Shown piece after piece: positions 25,231-33,318 of a stretch of DNA of 64,000 nt (position 1 is its first letter; the number at the start of each line of letters is the position of its first letter). Position numbers and translations under genes: made by a program. The notes beneath the pieces were generated by a model. That model made no database searches. It saw nothing but the letters and a program-made list of their open reading frames with translations, and was not told where the DNA came from. The stretch lies in assembly GCF_004295645.1 (NCBI RefSeq), contig NZ_CP034752.1, forward strand, positions 620,001-684,000, read 5' to 3'. The stretch comes from Limnobaculum zhutongyuii. GTDB taxonomy: Bacteria; Pseudomonadota; Gammaproteobacteria; Enterobacterales; Enterobacteriaceae.

Positions 25231-26253
25231 ATGGAACAAACCAGCCTTGGTTTTCCTCCGTTAACCGTAACGGTTTTTATTGTGCTTGCCGTTTCTGCTC
25301 TGGCCATTGACCTGATAGCACACCGCAAGGATAAGCCTATTAGCTTGAAAAACGCCTCAATCTGGTGTCTGTTTTGGCTGTCTATCGGCCTCGGATTCGG
25401 TGGTTTTCTCTATGTTCAGCATGGTGCAGATATCGCCAGCCTGTACCTGACGGGTTATGCGCTGGAAGAGGTGCTGTCCGTCGATAATCTGTTTGTCATC
25501 ATGGCTATCTTTGCCTGGTTTAAGATCCCGAACGGATATCGTCATCGGGTGCTCTACTGGGGCATCATGGGTGCCATTGTTTTCCGTGGTATTTTTGTGG
25601 CGATTGGTACCGGTTTATTGGCGTTAGGTCCTTGGGTGGAGATGTTATTTGCAGTGATAGTGTTCTTTACTGCGGTTATGATGTTACGTTCCAATCATGA
25701 TGGTGACGAAATTGAAGATTATTCACGTCACCCGGCAAACCGTCTAGTACGGCGCTTTTTTCCGGTTTATCCAAAGCTGGTAGGCAATCACTTTTTGCTA
25801 AGTGCTGAGGAAGTAAAGGCGGATTTAGCCCGTCCTGAAAATAAAGATTTTGTTTTTCACGTGAAGAAAAACGTACGTTACGCCACCCCGTTATTCTTAT
25901 GCGTAGCAGTGGTGGAAATTTCTGACGTGATGTTTGCTTTTGACAGCGTTCCTGCGGTGATTGCGGTTAGCCGTGAACCGTTAATCGTCTACTCAGCCAT
26001 GATGTTTGCCGTACTGGGTTTGAGAACCTTTTACTTTGTGCTGGAGGCGTTACGTAACCATCTGGTTCATCTGGAAAAGGCAGTAATCTTCTTACTGTTC
26101 TTTGTTGGCTTTAAGCTGGCACTGAATGCCAGTGAGCATATATGGCATCACGGGTATGAGATCAGCGCAACCCTTAGCCTTGGTGTGGTATTAGCGGCGT
26201 TAGCCATCGGTATTTTGAGCAGTTTTATTTTTCCTGCTAAAGACGATAACTAG
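25231..26253 (+). CDS. alx: TerC/Alx family membrane protein
   Basis: Integral membrane protein of 340 residues with about nine helices. The TerC signature is clear: TGYALEEVLSVDNLFVIMAIFAWF near residue 75 with the acidic residues of the proposed metal site, and the matching second half VVEISDVMFAFDSVPAVIAVS near 232. It is close to E. coli Alx, linked to manganese export and alkaline response. I looked for a yybP-ykoY riboswitch in the 167-bp leader, as precedes alx in E. coli, and did not recognise one. TATAAT at 25162-25167 may be the -10. The RBS is weak. The symbol is by likeness. Confidence 0.82.
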   Translation: MEQTSLGFPPLTVTVFIVLAVSALAIDLIAHRKDKPISLKNASIWCLFWLSIGLGFGGFLYVQHGADIASLYLTGYALEEVLSVDNLFVIMAIFAWFKIPNGYRHRVLYWGIMGAIVFRGIFVAIGTGLLALGPWVEMLFAVIVFFTAVMMLRSNHDGDEIEDYSRHPANRLVRRFFPVYPKLVGNHFLLSAEEVKADLARPENKDFVFHVKKNVRYATPLFLCVAVVEISDVMFAFDSVPAVIAVSREPLIVYSAMMFAVLGLRTFYFVLEALRNHLVHLEKAVIFLLFFVGFKLALNASEHIWHHGYEISATLSLGVVLAALAIGILSSFIFPAKDDN

Positions 26254-26260
26254 TTATATG

Positions 26261-26287
26261 CCGGTAACCCTGACTGAGCGTTACCGG
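26261..26287. terminator. Hairpin between alx-like gene and CHMI-like gene
   Basis: CCGGTAAC and GTTACCGG form an 8-bp stem around an 11-base loop, between convergent genes. Confidence 0.55.
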
Positions 26288-26312
26288 TATACTCTGTATC
26301 AACCAGCGATAG

Positions 26313-26678
26313 TTACTGATTAACGATAACTTTATGATAGTTATCGTTATCCAGATTTCCTACTTCTAACGTAATTTCTGTTTCAACACCATTTGGCTGT
26401 GAAAAGGTACTTTTTGCCAGCGCCAGAATGGTTTTTGCCACGTCCTGTTTGATAGCGGCACTGCGTCCGGCAAACATTCTGAAATCAATGTGCATCACGG
26501 CTTTTTCTCTATCTGCCAGGCCAATTACCGATCTCTCTATTGGGGTAAGGTAGGTTTTAAAGTTAGAGGCATCAGATGAAATTAGCGGTAATACCGATTG
26601 ATGGATCTGAATAACAAAAGACTCTAACTGTGATTGTGACGGCAGGTTAGGAGTATAAGTGATATGAATTTGAGGCAT
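26313..26678 (-). CDS. 5-carboxymethyl-2-hydroxymuconate isomerase (CHMI) family protein
   Basis: Tautomerase-superfamily protein of 121 residues. After removal of Met it begins with Pro, the catalytic base of the family (MPQIHITYTPN), and has a FAGRSAAIKQDVAKTIL stretch (about 68-84) like HpaF/HpcD. HpaF works in homoprotocatechuate breakdown, but no hpa gene is near, so the substrate here is open. RBS AAGG lies upstream on the minus strand. Confidence 0.7.
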   Translation of the reverse strand: MPQIHITYTPNLPSQSQLESFVIQIHQSVLPLISSDASNFKTYLTPIERSVIGLADREKAVMHIDFRMFAGRSAAIKQDVAKTILALAKSTFSQPNGVETEITLEVGNLDNDNYHKVIVNQ

Positions 26679-26773
26679 TGAGTAAGGTTCCGTTATGAGT
26701 TTTTTCAGTTTTATTTATATATACCGGATAATGTGGCATTTGGCACGAATAAATCCAATGAAAACATAGGGTA

Positions 26774-26795
26774 GGGGCGCTTATCCTGACGCCCC
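26774..26795 (-). terminator. Terminator after zraR
   Basis: GGGGCG and CGCCCC form a stem with a 10-base loop 22 bp after the zraR stop on the minus strand. No strong T-run follows. Confidence 0.5.
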
Positions 26796-26816
26796 AGACA
26801 ATCCTGATAATGCTGG

Positions 26817-28163
26817 CTACTTTTGCAGTTTTGCCAACAGCGTTTTTCGGGTAATACCCAACTGTTTAGCCGCTTCGGTTTTATTACCGCCGGTTTTCTC
26901 CAGCGCGGTTAAAATGGCCTCTTTTTCTACCAGTTCCAGCGGTTGAATAGGTTTATCCAAATCAAGGCTGTGAGGATGCTCTTCTGCGAACTGGTTAATA
27001 CTTAACGGTAGCTCTTTCTCACTGATAAAGTCACCGGTCAGCAGAATAACCGCACGTTCAATCGTATTTTCTAATTCGCGAACATTACCCGGCCAGTTGT
27101 ATTTCAGCAGCATATCCATGGCCTGCGGTGTAAAGCCTTTCACCGACTTACGGTTACGCTGAGCAAACTTCTCCAGAAAATGCATCGCCAGTGGAGGAAT
27201 ATCTTCCCGTCGTTCTCTTAAAGCTGGGGTATCGACGGTAACGACATTAAGGCGATAGTAGAGGTCCTGACGGAATTTTCCAGCTTCCACATCGGCCTTG
27301 AGGTCACGGTTGGTAGCGGCAATCAGCCGTACATCCACCGACAACGTTTGGTTACTGCCAACTCGCTGAATTTCCCGTTCCTGAATGGCCCGCAGCAACT
27401 TAGCCTGCATCAACAGAGAGACCTCACCAATCTCATCCAGAAACAGCGTACCTTTATCTGCTTCCATAAAGCGGCCTTCCCGACGCTTATCGGCTCCGGT
27501 AAAGGCACCTTTCTCATGGCCAAACAGCTCTGATTCCAACAGAGACTCACTGAGAGCCGCACAGTTAACGATCACCAGCGGTTGGTCTTTACGTAAGCTG
27601 TAGGCGTGAACTGAGCGGGCAATCAACTCTTTACCGGTGCCTGATTCTCCACATATCAATACCGTTGCTTCTGAGGGGGCGATCATCGCTACCATTTCCA
27701 TCAGCCGTCGCATTTGCGGACTTCGCCCGATCATATTTGGATTATCCACCGTTAGCTGTTGGCGTAACTGCTGGTTCTCCGTTTTGAGATTCGTGTGCTC
27801 CAGCGCCCGTTCGATCGTTAGCTGCAACATATCGAAATCCAGTGGCTTGGTGAGATAATCGTATGCTCCGGCTTTGATGGCCTCTACGGCGGATTCTACA
27901 TTTGAATAGGCCGTCATAATCAAAATAGGAATTGCCGGATTGTAGGCTTTGATGGCTTTCAATGCCTCAATACCATCCATTTCAGACATGCGAACATCGG
28001 TCAGAATCAGGTCGAATGGCGTTTGCCTGACCTGTTCCAGCGCTTCAAGGCCGTTATGAGCCAGCGTAACCTGATAACCCCAGCCCTTCATCAGTGCCTG
28101 AATAATCGTGCAGTGACTCAGATCGTCATCAACAACCAGAATATGAGCTTTATGAGTAGTCAT
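26817..28163 (-). CDS. zraR: Sigma-54-dependent response regulator ZraR
   Basis: NtrC-type activator of 448 residues that pairs with ZraS. Receiver domain at 1-120 with VVDDD and phosphoacceptor Asp56 (LILTDVRMSEMDG); AAA+ domain at about 140-370 with Walker A GESGTGKE, the sigma-54 contact GAFTGA, Walker B GTLFLDEIGEV and the arginine-finger region; Fis-type HTH at the end (NKTEAAKQLGITRKTLLAKL). It should act on the sigma-54 promoters at 30210-30250. The start overlaps the zraS end by 14 bases. Confidence 0.94.
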   Translation of the reverse strand: MTTHKAHILVVDDDLSHCTIIQALMKGWGYQVTLAHNGLEALEQVRQTPFDLILTDVRMSEMDGIEALKAIKAYNPAIPILIMTAYSNVESAVEAIKAGAYDYLTKPLDFDMLQLTIERALEHTNLKTENQQLRQQLTVDNPNMIGRSPQMRRLMEMVAMIAPSEATVLICGESGTGKELIARSVHAYSLRKDQPLVIVNCAALSESLLESELFGHEKGAFTGADKRREGRFMEADKGTLFLDEIGEVSLLMQAKLLRAIQEREIQRVGSNQTLSVDVRLIAATNRDLKADVEAGKFRQDLYYRLNVVTVDTPALRERREDIPPLAMHFLEKFAQRNRKSVKGFTPQAMDMLLKYNWPGNVRELENTIERAVILLTGDFISEKELPLSINQFAEEHPHSLDLDKPIQPLELVEKEAILTALEKTGGNKTEAAKQLGITRKTLLAKLQK

Positions 28164-29985
28164 GGTCAGATGCCTCCTGTATTGATGGGCTGTGTTTCAC
28201 TGGAATCGTCAGCTCAAAGCTGGTGCCCGTTGAGAGTTGGCTGGTAACGCTTATTTTACCCTGATGCTCTTCCACCACTTTTTGAACCACCGTCAGGCCA
28301 AGGCCGGTGCCAGAGGCTTTAGTGGTAAAGTATGGGTTAAAAATATTGGTCAGATCGTCAGCAGGAATACCTTTTCCTGAATCTTTAATGACGATCTGTA
28401 GCTCTGAATCCGCATTGATATTCAGATGAACTTCCAGGGTACCGTTGCTGCCAATAGCCTGAATTGCATTCAGATAAAGGTTTAGCAGCGCTTGAGTAAA
28501 GCGATCCGGGTCGATATCAACCAGCGGTAAATCGGGCTCAACATTAAACAGAATGTTGATATGTTTCGCTTCTGCATCCTGACGTATCAGATGAAGTGAG
28601 TGCTCAATCACATCACAAATATTCACCCGCTGAATTCTTAAGTCAGTTGGGCGAACCAGTTCCAGTAGTTCGGTTATAACCCGGTTTAAACGGTCAACTT
28701 CTTTTGCCATGACTTTCGCCAGTTCTTGCTCTTCACTGCCTTGTTCTGAGCGACCTTCAAAGTATTTAGCAAAGCCTTTAATCGAGGAGAGTGGGTTTCT
28801 GATTTCATGTGCAACGCCAGCGGCCAGATTACCGATAGCAGCCATTTTTTCTTTACGCCGAATCTCTTCCTGCAACTGGCGAACTTCACGCATATCCCGG
28901 AAGATAAACACGTTACCTAAAAAGTTTCCGCTGTTATTAACGATGTTAGCCACGCTGATACTAAGAGGGATGGTCTGACCCGAGCTCAGCGTATAGTTAA
29001 TTTCGCGCTCTATCACCGGCTGATGGTTATGCTCACTGCCAGCCAGTTGGTTCCAGCTGTCGGGAAGCGCCTGTTTGATATTACGGCCAGACAGCCCAAT
29101 AGCGCTGTGTCCGAGAATTTTTTCTGCAGTATGGTTTACCACGCTAATTTGCCGGTGTTCGTTGGTGGTGATTAATCCAATTGGCAAATTGCTGATGATC
29201 TCGGTTGAGAAAGCTTTCGAGTCCTGTAACTGACGGCTGGAGCGCTGGTAACGTTTGGCCCAAAATAGCGATAGTATGCTGGCTAAGGCCAACAGACCAA
29301 GAATAGACAGAAAGATTATCGTATTGCGAATGTCTTTTGCCTGTGAGGCTTCTAATGTGGAGGTATCAAAGCCGGTAAAGATCACATTACGATCCTGATC
29401 TTCATCCTCGATATCATCAGACCAGTAGGTGTCCGGCCTTTTGTTCCCCATATGCATGCGATGGCCAGCCATACGTTTCAATGGTTTAAAGAAACGATAG
29501 ACCTCAAAGGCGTTTTGATGTTTGTCTTGCCCGTCAGCAAAAGGTGTAATGCGCCACTGTTCCGTTTGAGCCACATGCAGATTTTGCATTTCCTGTAGGG
29601 TGTAAAGCTGAGAGCCTACTTTATCCGGATCGCTGTGGGCCAGGATCCTGCCGGAAGTATCGGTAATAGCGATATACAGAATACCGGGTTGATAGGCCAT
29701 CTCTTCCAGTAGCGTTTGTCGTTGGTCGTGACGCCAACGCATTCCCATTCCGGTACGGGTACCTGATTCGAAAGCGCGTATTAATACCGTGCTTTTTTCC
29801 AGCAGCGTTTGAATTTCAATATCACGCCCCCGGTTCAGATCTTTGAGCGTCACGGTAATAATGACGGCAATCAGAATAATGACGGAGCCGATAAAGAACC
29901 ATGAGGGTAAAATGGCGGGTAGCCCCGGTCTCCACTTAAGCGCTTTCACTACAGGTATCCTTTTCGTTGGCGTGAGGAAGATCAT
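28150..29985 (-). CDS. zraS: Zinc-responsive sensor histidine kinase ZraS with extra PAS domain
   Basis: Inner-membrane kinase of about 611 residues. Order: TM1 (about 28-48), a periplasmic sensor (49-220) with the ZraS-type TGMGMRWRHDQRQTLLEEMA and HSDPDKVGSQLY, TM2 (about 222-242), a PAS domain (about 258-370), the HisKA box VAHEIRNPLSS with His393, and an HATPase with NLYLNAIQAIG, DSGKGIP and GTGLGLTVV. E. coli ZraS, about 465 residues, passes from TM2 almost directly to HisKA, so the PAS domain explains the extra length. The periplasmic loop is Met/His-rich (MAGHRMHMGNK), fitting metal sensing. ATG 29985; a GTG at 29988 is adjacent. Confidence 0.9.
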   Translation of the reverse strand: MIFLTPTKRIPVVKALKWRPGLPAILPSWFFIGSVIILIAVIITVTLKDLNRGRDIEIQTLLEKSTVLIRAFESGTRTGMGMRWRHDQRQTLLEEMAYQPGILYIAITDTSGRILAHSDPDKVGSQLYTLQEMQNLHVAQTEQWRITPFADGQDKHQNAFEVYRFFKPLKRMAGHRMHMGNKRPDTYWSDDIEDEDQDRNVIFTGFDTSTLEASQAKDIRNTIIFLSILGLLALASILSLFWAKRYQRSSRQLQDSKAFSTEIISNLPIGLITTNEHRQISVVNHTAEKILGHSAIGLSGRNIKQALPDSWNQLAGSEHNHQPVIEREINYTLSSGQTIPLSISVANIVNNSGNFLGNVFIFRDMREVRQLQEEIRRKEKMAAIGNLAAGVAHEIRNPLSSIKGFAKYFEGRSEQGSEEQELAKVMAKEVDRLNRVITELLELVRPTDLRIQRVNICDVIEHSLHLIRQDAEAKHINILFNVEPDLPLVDIDPDRFTQALLNLYLNAIQAIGSNGTLEVHLNINADSELQIVIKDSGKGIPADDLTNIFNPYFTTKASGTGLGLTVVQKVVEEHQGKISVTSQLSTGTSFELTIPVKHSPSIQEASDHDYS

Positions 29986-30010
29986 CACCGGACATGGTTA
30001 ACGTATCATG

Positions 30011-30058
30011 CGGGTAATAATTACTCACACTATAAACTGAACGGGTAATAATTACCCG
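30011..30058. promoter_or_regulatory. Two ZraR-type enhancer palindromes
   Basis: CGGGTAATAATTACTCA (30011-30027) and CGGGTAATAATTACCCG (30042-30058) share 13 bases and lie 31 bp apart centre to centre, about three helical turns. The second is a perfect palindrome with 7-bp arms. They are probably the ZraR upstream activating sites. They lie about 200 bp upstream of the zraP promoter but downstream of the zraSR promoter, within its leader. Confidence 0.7.
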
Positions 30059-30209
30059 ATCTTCCTGACCATATCTCATCATTCAAACCTCAAGCCAAGG
30101 GTAACTAAAATTTATTGATTAACCGATAAAAGCGCAGCGGTTAGGGTGAATGCCTGCTGTAATGCGCTCTGACGGCCAGATTACGTATCTTAAAGCGTGC
30201 CTATAGCCA

Positions 30210-30225
30210 TTCAATTTTCGTGCCA
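30210..30225 (-). promoter_or_regulatory. Sigma-54 promoter for zraSR
   Basis: On the minus strand TGGCAC-GAAAA-TTGAA, one base from the -24/-12 consensus TGGCAC-N5-TTGCA. The transcript would have a leader of about 210 bases before zraS, containing the ZraR sites. Confidence 0.75.
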
Positions 30226-30234
30226 GAGCAAAAC

Positions 30235-30250
30235 TGGCACGCCAGTTGCA
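30235..30250 (+). promoter_or_regulatory. Sigma-54 promoter for zraP
   Basis: TGGCAC-GCCAG-TTGCA matches the -24/-12 consensus exactly. It points at zraP, starting about 55 bases before the ATG. It is back to back with the minus-strand promoter; the two -24 elements are only 9 bp apart. Confidence 0.88.
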
Positions 30251-30317
30251 ATATCAGATTAAACCACAGAGTGACGTTTCACTTATTTATTGATACACCA
30301 ACAGAAGGAAATTAATT

Positions 30318-30833
30318 ATGACTCTGAATAAAACTGCTATTGCTGCTGTACTTTCGCTTGCTGCCCTGACCGGATTTGGTGGTGTTGCTATGGCACAAAG
30401 CGAAACCGCACCTCAGCCAGTTATGAATGGTCAGCCAATGATGGGACATAACGGAATGAAACAAGGTCAGGGTTATCACCGTGGCTTTATGGCTAACCTG
30501 ACGCCAGAGCAGCAAGCAACCAGCCAGAAAATATTCAATGAGTTCCAGACTAAAAGTGCTGACCTGCGTCAGAAAATGATGTCTAAAAACTATGAATACA
30601 AAGCGCTGTTAACCAGTAATCCGCTGGATGAGCAGAAGGTTCAGGCGGTAAGTAAAGAGATCGATGAATTACGTAATGCTCTTCACCAGAACCGCGTTGC
30701 AATGGACATTGAAATGGCTAAAGCCGGTATGCCAATGACAGGCCGCCACATGGGTATGGGAATGGGCGACCACATGGGTGGTAAAGGTATGCATAGTGGT
30801 CAGGGTATGCACGGTGGAAGAGGATGCCGTTAA
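30318..30833 (+). CDS. zraP: Periplasmic zinc-binding chaperone ZraP
   Basis: CpxP/Spy/ZraP-family periplasmic protein of 171 residues that binds zinc, buffers envelope stress and feeds back on ZraSR. A signal peptide ends at AMA (residue about 26). A helical core follows: FMANLTPEQQATSQKIFNEFQ (the LTxxQ-type motif) and KEIDELRNALHQNRV. The C-terminal tail (about 135-171) is rich in Met, His and Gly, ending in Cys-Arg, a metal-binding tail. RBS AAGGAAATTA precedes the ATG. Divergent from zraSR, as in E. coli. Confidence 0.93.
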   Translation: MTLNKTAIAAVLSLAALTGFGGVAMAQSETAPQPVMNGQPMMGHNGMKQGQGYHRGFMANLTPEQQATSQKIFNEFQTKSADLRQKMMSKNYEYKALLTSNPLDEQKVQAVSKEIDELRNALHQNRVAMDIEMAKAGMPMTGRHMGMGMGDHMGGKGMHSGQGMHGGRGCR

Positions 30834-30868
30834 TTGTTATTGTTCGATGAGTAATGGTTTTTAAATAG

Positions 30869-31028
30869 TCAATCGTCGGGAGAGACGGGCGTTGGGGTCG
30901 ACTTGGCGTAAGCCAACGAAGTGCCCCTAGCCCGGCTAGGCCCGACGCACATCGATGTTAAGTACAGATGGTCTTCCGGCCGGGCACATTAGTGATATAG
31001 GTATTTAGCTTTTACGGCCGGAATATCC
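30869..31028 (+). repeat. Mosaic intergenic repeat, copy 1
   Basis: About 160 bp downstream of zraP. The outer parts match the copy at 47584-47760 in inverted orientation: a head TCAATCG..GGGAGAGAC followed by CGTTGGGGTCG, and a tail GGCCCGACGC, then TAAGTAC-GATGGTC, then TTCCGGCCGGGCA ... TTACGGCCGGAATAT. The core between differs and here holds small palindromes TTGGC-GTAA-GCCAA and CCTAGCC-C-GGCTAGG. The two GGCCGG motifs at the tail form an inverted repeat. No protein is encoded. Confidence 0.75.
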
Positions 31029-31098
31029 ACTGAGTCTGAAATAAAAAACTTTCCAACAGCACCCAATTTATCTCTGTAACTTTTTATAGTTGAAAGAG

Positions 31099-32136
31099 CT
31101 AACCAACGACTGATTCTCTAATCACCAACTCCGGTAAAAACAAAAATTCCTCTACTTCAATGGCTGGATTATCCAGCCGGGCGATAAGTCGGTCGACCAT
31201 CACGGTCGCAATCTCGGTGAGCGGTGGAGCAACAGAGGTTAACGCCGGTGTAACCAGACTGGTGAGGAAGGTATTGTCGATACCCACTACCGAGATATCT
31301 TCAGGCACGCGAATGCCAGAAGCACGAAAACCGGCAATCAGGCCAATGGCCATCACATCGTTAACCGCAACGATACCGTCCGGTGGTGTTGGTTGCTGGC
31401 TAATGGTTTTTGCCAACGCTTTACCCAATTCGGTCATTTCGGCATCACCATAACCCGAGCGGGCTTTGCCTTCGATAATGCGATAATGATCTGATAAACC
31501 AGACTGTTGGGCGGCGTTGATAAAACCGCTAATTCGGTTCATTCGGCTCACGGTTTTACCGCTTTCAGTGACGAAGGCGATATTTTTGCAGCCCCGATCT
31601 ATCAGGTGCTGAGCTGCAATTTTTCCCGCCTGAAAGTTATCCATGGAAATACTATCGCCAATCACTGAGCGCTCTGGCGAGTCGGGGTGAGTTTGCATAT
31701 CGTAATTGACCATCACTAACCCACGGGCAATCGCATCATGAAAATGAGATTGCTCGGTCATGGTAGAAACAACAATCATGCCTCGGATCCCCTGAGAAAG
31801 CAGATCGTTAAGGAAGGTACGTTCCTCTTCCTGATTACGGTATGTATTACCTAATAAGACTCGATAGCCGTGTTGTTTGGCAGCGATATCTATTTCATGG
31901 GCCAATTCAGCAAAACTGGGGTTCACGATGGAGGGAACCAGTAACCCCAGCATGTTCACCTGTCCGGTTTTTAGCTGGCGGGCAGCGCGATTAGGAGAAA
32001 ACTGCAATTCGATAATGGCAGCTTCAATTCGCGCCAGTGTTTCTGGCCTCATGCGATTAGTTCGGCCATTGAGCAGGTTAGATACGGTGCTGACGGAAAC
32101 CCCAGCGCGCTGTGCTACATCACGTATGTTTGCCAT
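31099..32136 (-). CDS. LacI-family transcriptional regulator
   Basis: Repressor of 345 residues. N-terminal LacI HTH NIRDVAQRAGVSVSTVSNLLNGR with hinge helix SPNRAARQLKTG (about 1-60), then a sugar-binding-protein-like ligand domain with GLLVPSIVNPSFAEL, DGIVAVNDVMAIGLI and ISVVGIDNTFLTSLVTPALTSV. ATG at 32134-32136 gives the standard N-terminus; the upstream frame to 32190 adds 18 residues unlike the family. It lies 72 bp downstream of the SDR gene on the same strand, so it probably controls that gene and itself. The effector is unknown. Confidence 0.88.
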   Translation of the reverse strand: MANIRDVAQRAGVSVSTVSNLLNGRTNRMRPETLARIEAAIIELQFSPNRAARQLKTGQVNMLGLLVPSIVNPSFAELAHEIDIAAKQHGYRVLLGNTYRNQEEERTFLNDLLSQGIRGMIVVSTMTEQSHFHDAIARGLVMVNYDMQTHPDSPERSVIGDSISMDNFQAGKIAAQHLIDRGCKNIAFVTESGKTVSRMNRISGFINAAQQSGLSDHYRIIEGKARSGYGDAEMTELGKALAKTISQQPTPPDGIVAVNDVMAIGLIAGFRASGIRVPEDISVVGIDNTFLTSLVTPALTSVAPPLTEIATVMVDRLIARLDNPAIEVEEFLFLPELVIRESVVG

Positions 32137-32208
32137 GTTTCCCCGATTTATAGCGAACAGCCCGGAAAACACCGGGCTGTCGATACTCATTTGCCAACCA
32201 GCAACCGC

Positions 32209-32982
32209 TTAAGGTGCCATCTGGCCGCCATTAACGTCAATAATTTGACCGGTAATGTAACCGCTACAGGCGTGAGATGCCAGAAAGAGATAGGTTGGTG
32301 CGACTTCTTCACTGGTACCAAAGCGACCCATTGGAATGGTTGAGCTGATTTTTTCAATCAGTTCCTGGCTCTTGTCATTGTGAAATGCGGTATCAATGCT
32401 GCCCGGCGCAACCACGTTAAAACGAATGTTGTCTTTGGTGAACTCTTTTACCCAGTTGCGGTGCATATTGTGTAACCAGGCTTTAGAGCTGGCGTAGAGG
32501 CTGGCACCCATACCGCCACCTTCGCGTCCGGCAATAGAACCGCTGCTGATGACTGACGTGGTTTTTCCACTGGCTTTTGCCGCCGCACGCAAATGAGGAA
32601 TGGCAAACTTAGTCACCATCATAGCTGAGCGGGCATTAAGGTTCATAACGTGGTCGTAAAACTCATCATCGATCGTTTCTAACCCACGGCGACCACCTAA
32701 GCCACCGGCGTTATTGATGAGTACATCCATTCCACCAAAACGTTCAACAAACGCACTGACGAGCTTTTCGCACTGTTCGGATTTGGATACGTCAGCAACA
32801 AAGTATTCGACGTCTCCACCCAATGCGGCCAGCTCTTCTCTGGCTTTCTGGCAGCTTTCATTACGCGAGCCGTTAATACCCACTTTTGCTCCGCTGCGGA
32901 TGAATGCTTTAGCCGCTGCCAGACCAATACCTGCGGTGGAACCGGTGATAAGAACACGTTTACCTTGGAGATCGTTAAACAT
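32209..32982 (-). CDS. Short-chain dehydrogenase/reductase (SDR)
   Basis: Classical SDR of 257 residues: cofactor motif TGSTAGIGLAAA (about 12-23), NNAG near residue 88, the catalytic Ser in SSGSIAGREGG and Tyr-x-x-x-Lys in LYASSKAWLHN, PGSIDTAF, and the C-terminal GYITGQIIDVNGGQMAP. This is the pattern of 3-oxoacyl- or polyol/sugar-acid dehydrogenases; the substrate cannot be read from the sequence. ATG at 32980-32982 with AGGA upstream is chosen over one at 33001-33003. Pairing with LacI points to sugar or sugar-acid metabolism. Confidence 0.88.
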   Translation of the reverse strand: MFNDLQGKRVLITGSTAGIGLAAAKAFIRSGAKVGINGSRNESCQKAREELAALGGDVEYFVADVSKSEQCEKLVSAFVERFGGMDVLINNAGGLGGRRGLETIDDEFYDHVMNLNARSAMMVTKFAIPHLRAAAKASGKTTSVISSGSIAGREGGGMGASLYASSKAWLHNMHRNWVKEFTKDNIRFNVVAPGSIDTAFHNDKSQELIEKISSTIPMGRFGTSEEVAPTYLFLASHACSGYITGQIIDVNGGQMAP

Positions 32983-33072
32983 AAGTCTGTTTCCTGTTTT
33001 CATCTTCAGTTAAGTCGGCAGAACACGCTTTGACTATTCATGGCATGTTTACCCGTTTCGTTTTTTTGTTTG

Positions 33073-33098
33073 GTGTAACGATACACTCAATATCATAA
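33073..33098 (-). promoter_or_regulatory. Candidate LacI-type operator and -10 element for the SDR-lacI operon
   Basis: GTGTA-ACGA-TACAC (33073-33086) is a LacI-family-like palindrome with a central CG. On the minus strand a TATGAT -10 (33093-33098) lies just upstream of it, so a bound repressor would cover the transcription start. No good -35 was seen. Confidence 0.5.
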
Positions 33099-33135
33099 AG
33101 TGCTACAAAAAGATCTATTGAACGCCTTTGGACGG

Positions 33136-33170
33136 AAAAAAGTATCGGTAGAAATAGCCGATACTTTTTT
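33136..33170. terminator. Strong bidirectional terminator between divergent genes
   Basis: AAAAAAGTATCGG and CCGATACTTTTTT enclose a 9-base loop. Both flanking genes are transcribed away from it, so it ends neither known operon. It may end a small RNA or block antisense transcripts. Confidence 0.75.
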
Positions 33171-33269
33171 GTGATTTTCAGATAATCGACGATGTTAGCC
33201 TCACAATCGTGATTTTTTAGCTAAAAACCCTGATAAGTCAGTGGACTTGTTTTAGGTGTTTTAGCAAAA

Positions 33270-33288
33270 GAGATGAATTATCATTCTC
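33270..33288. promoter_or_regulatory. Putative Fur box upstream of the FecB-like gene
   Basis: On the minus strand GAGAATGATAATTCATCTC matches about 14 of 19 bases of the Fur consensus. It ends 30 bp before the ATG at 33319, in the promoter region. Confidence 0.55.
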
Positions 33289-33318
33289 ATTACCATCTTG
33301 TGATTAAAGAGTCATTCA

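Noticed and set aside
30869..31028. CRISPR-like or rRNA-like element
   Set aside because: GC-rich and palindromic, but there are no regular spacers and it recurs at 47.6 kb as an intergenic repeat.
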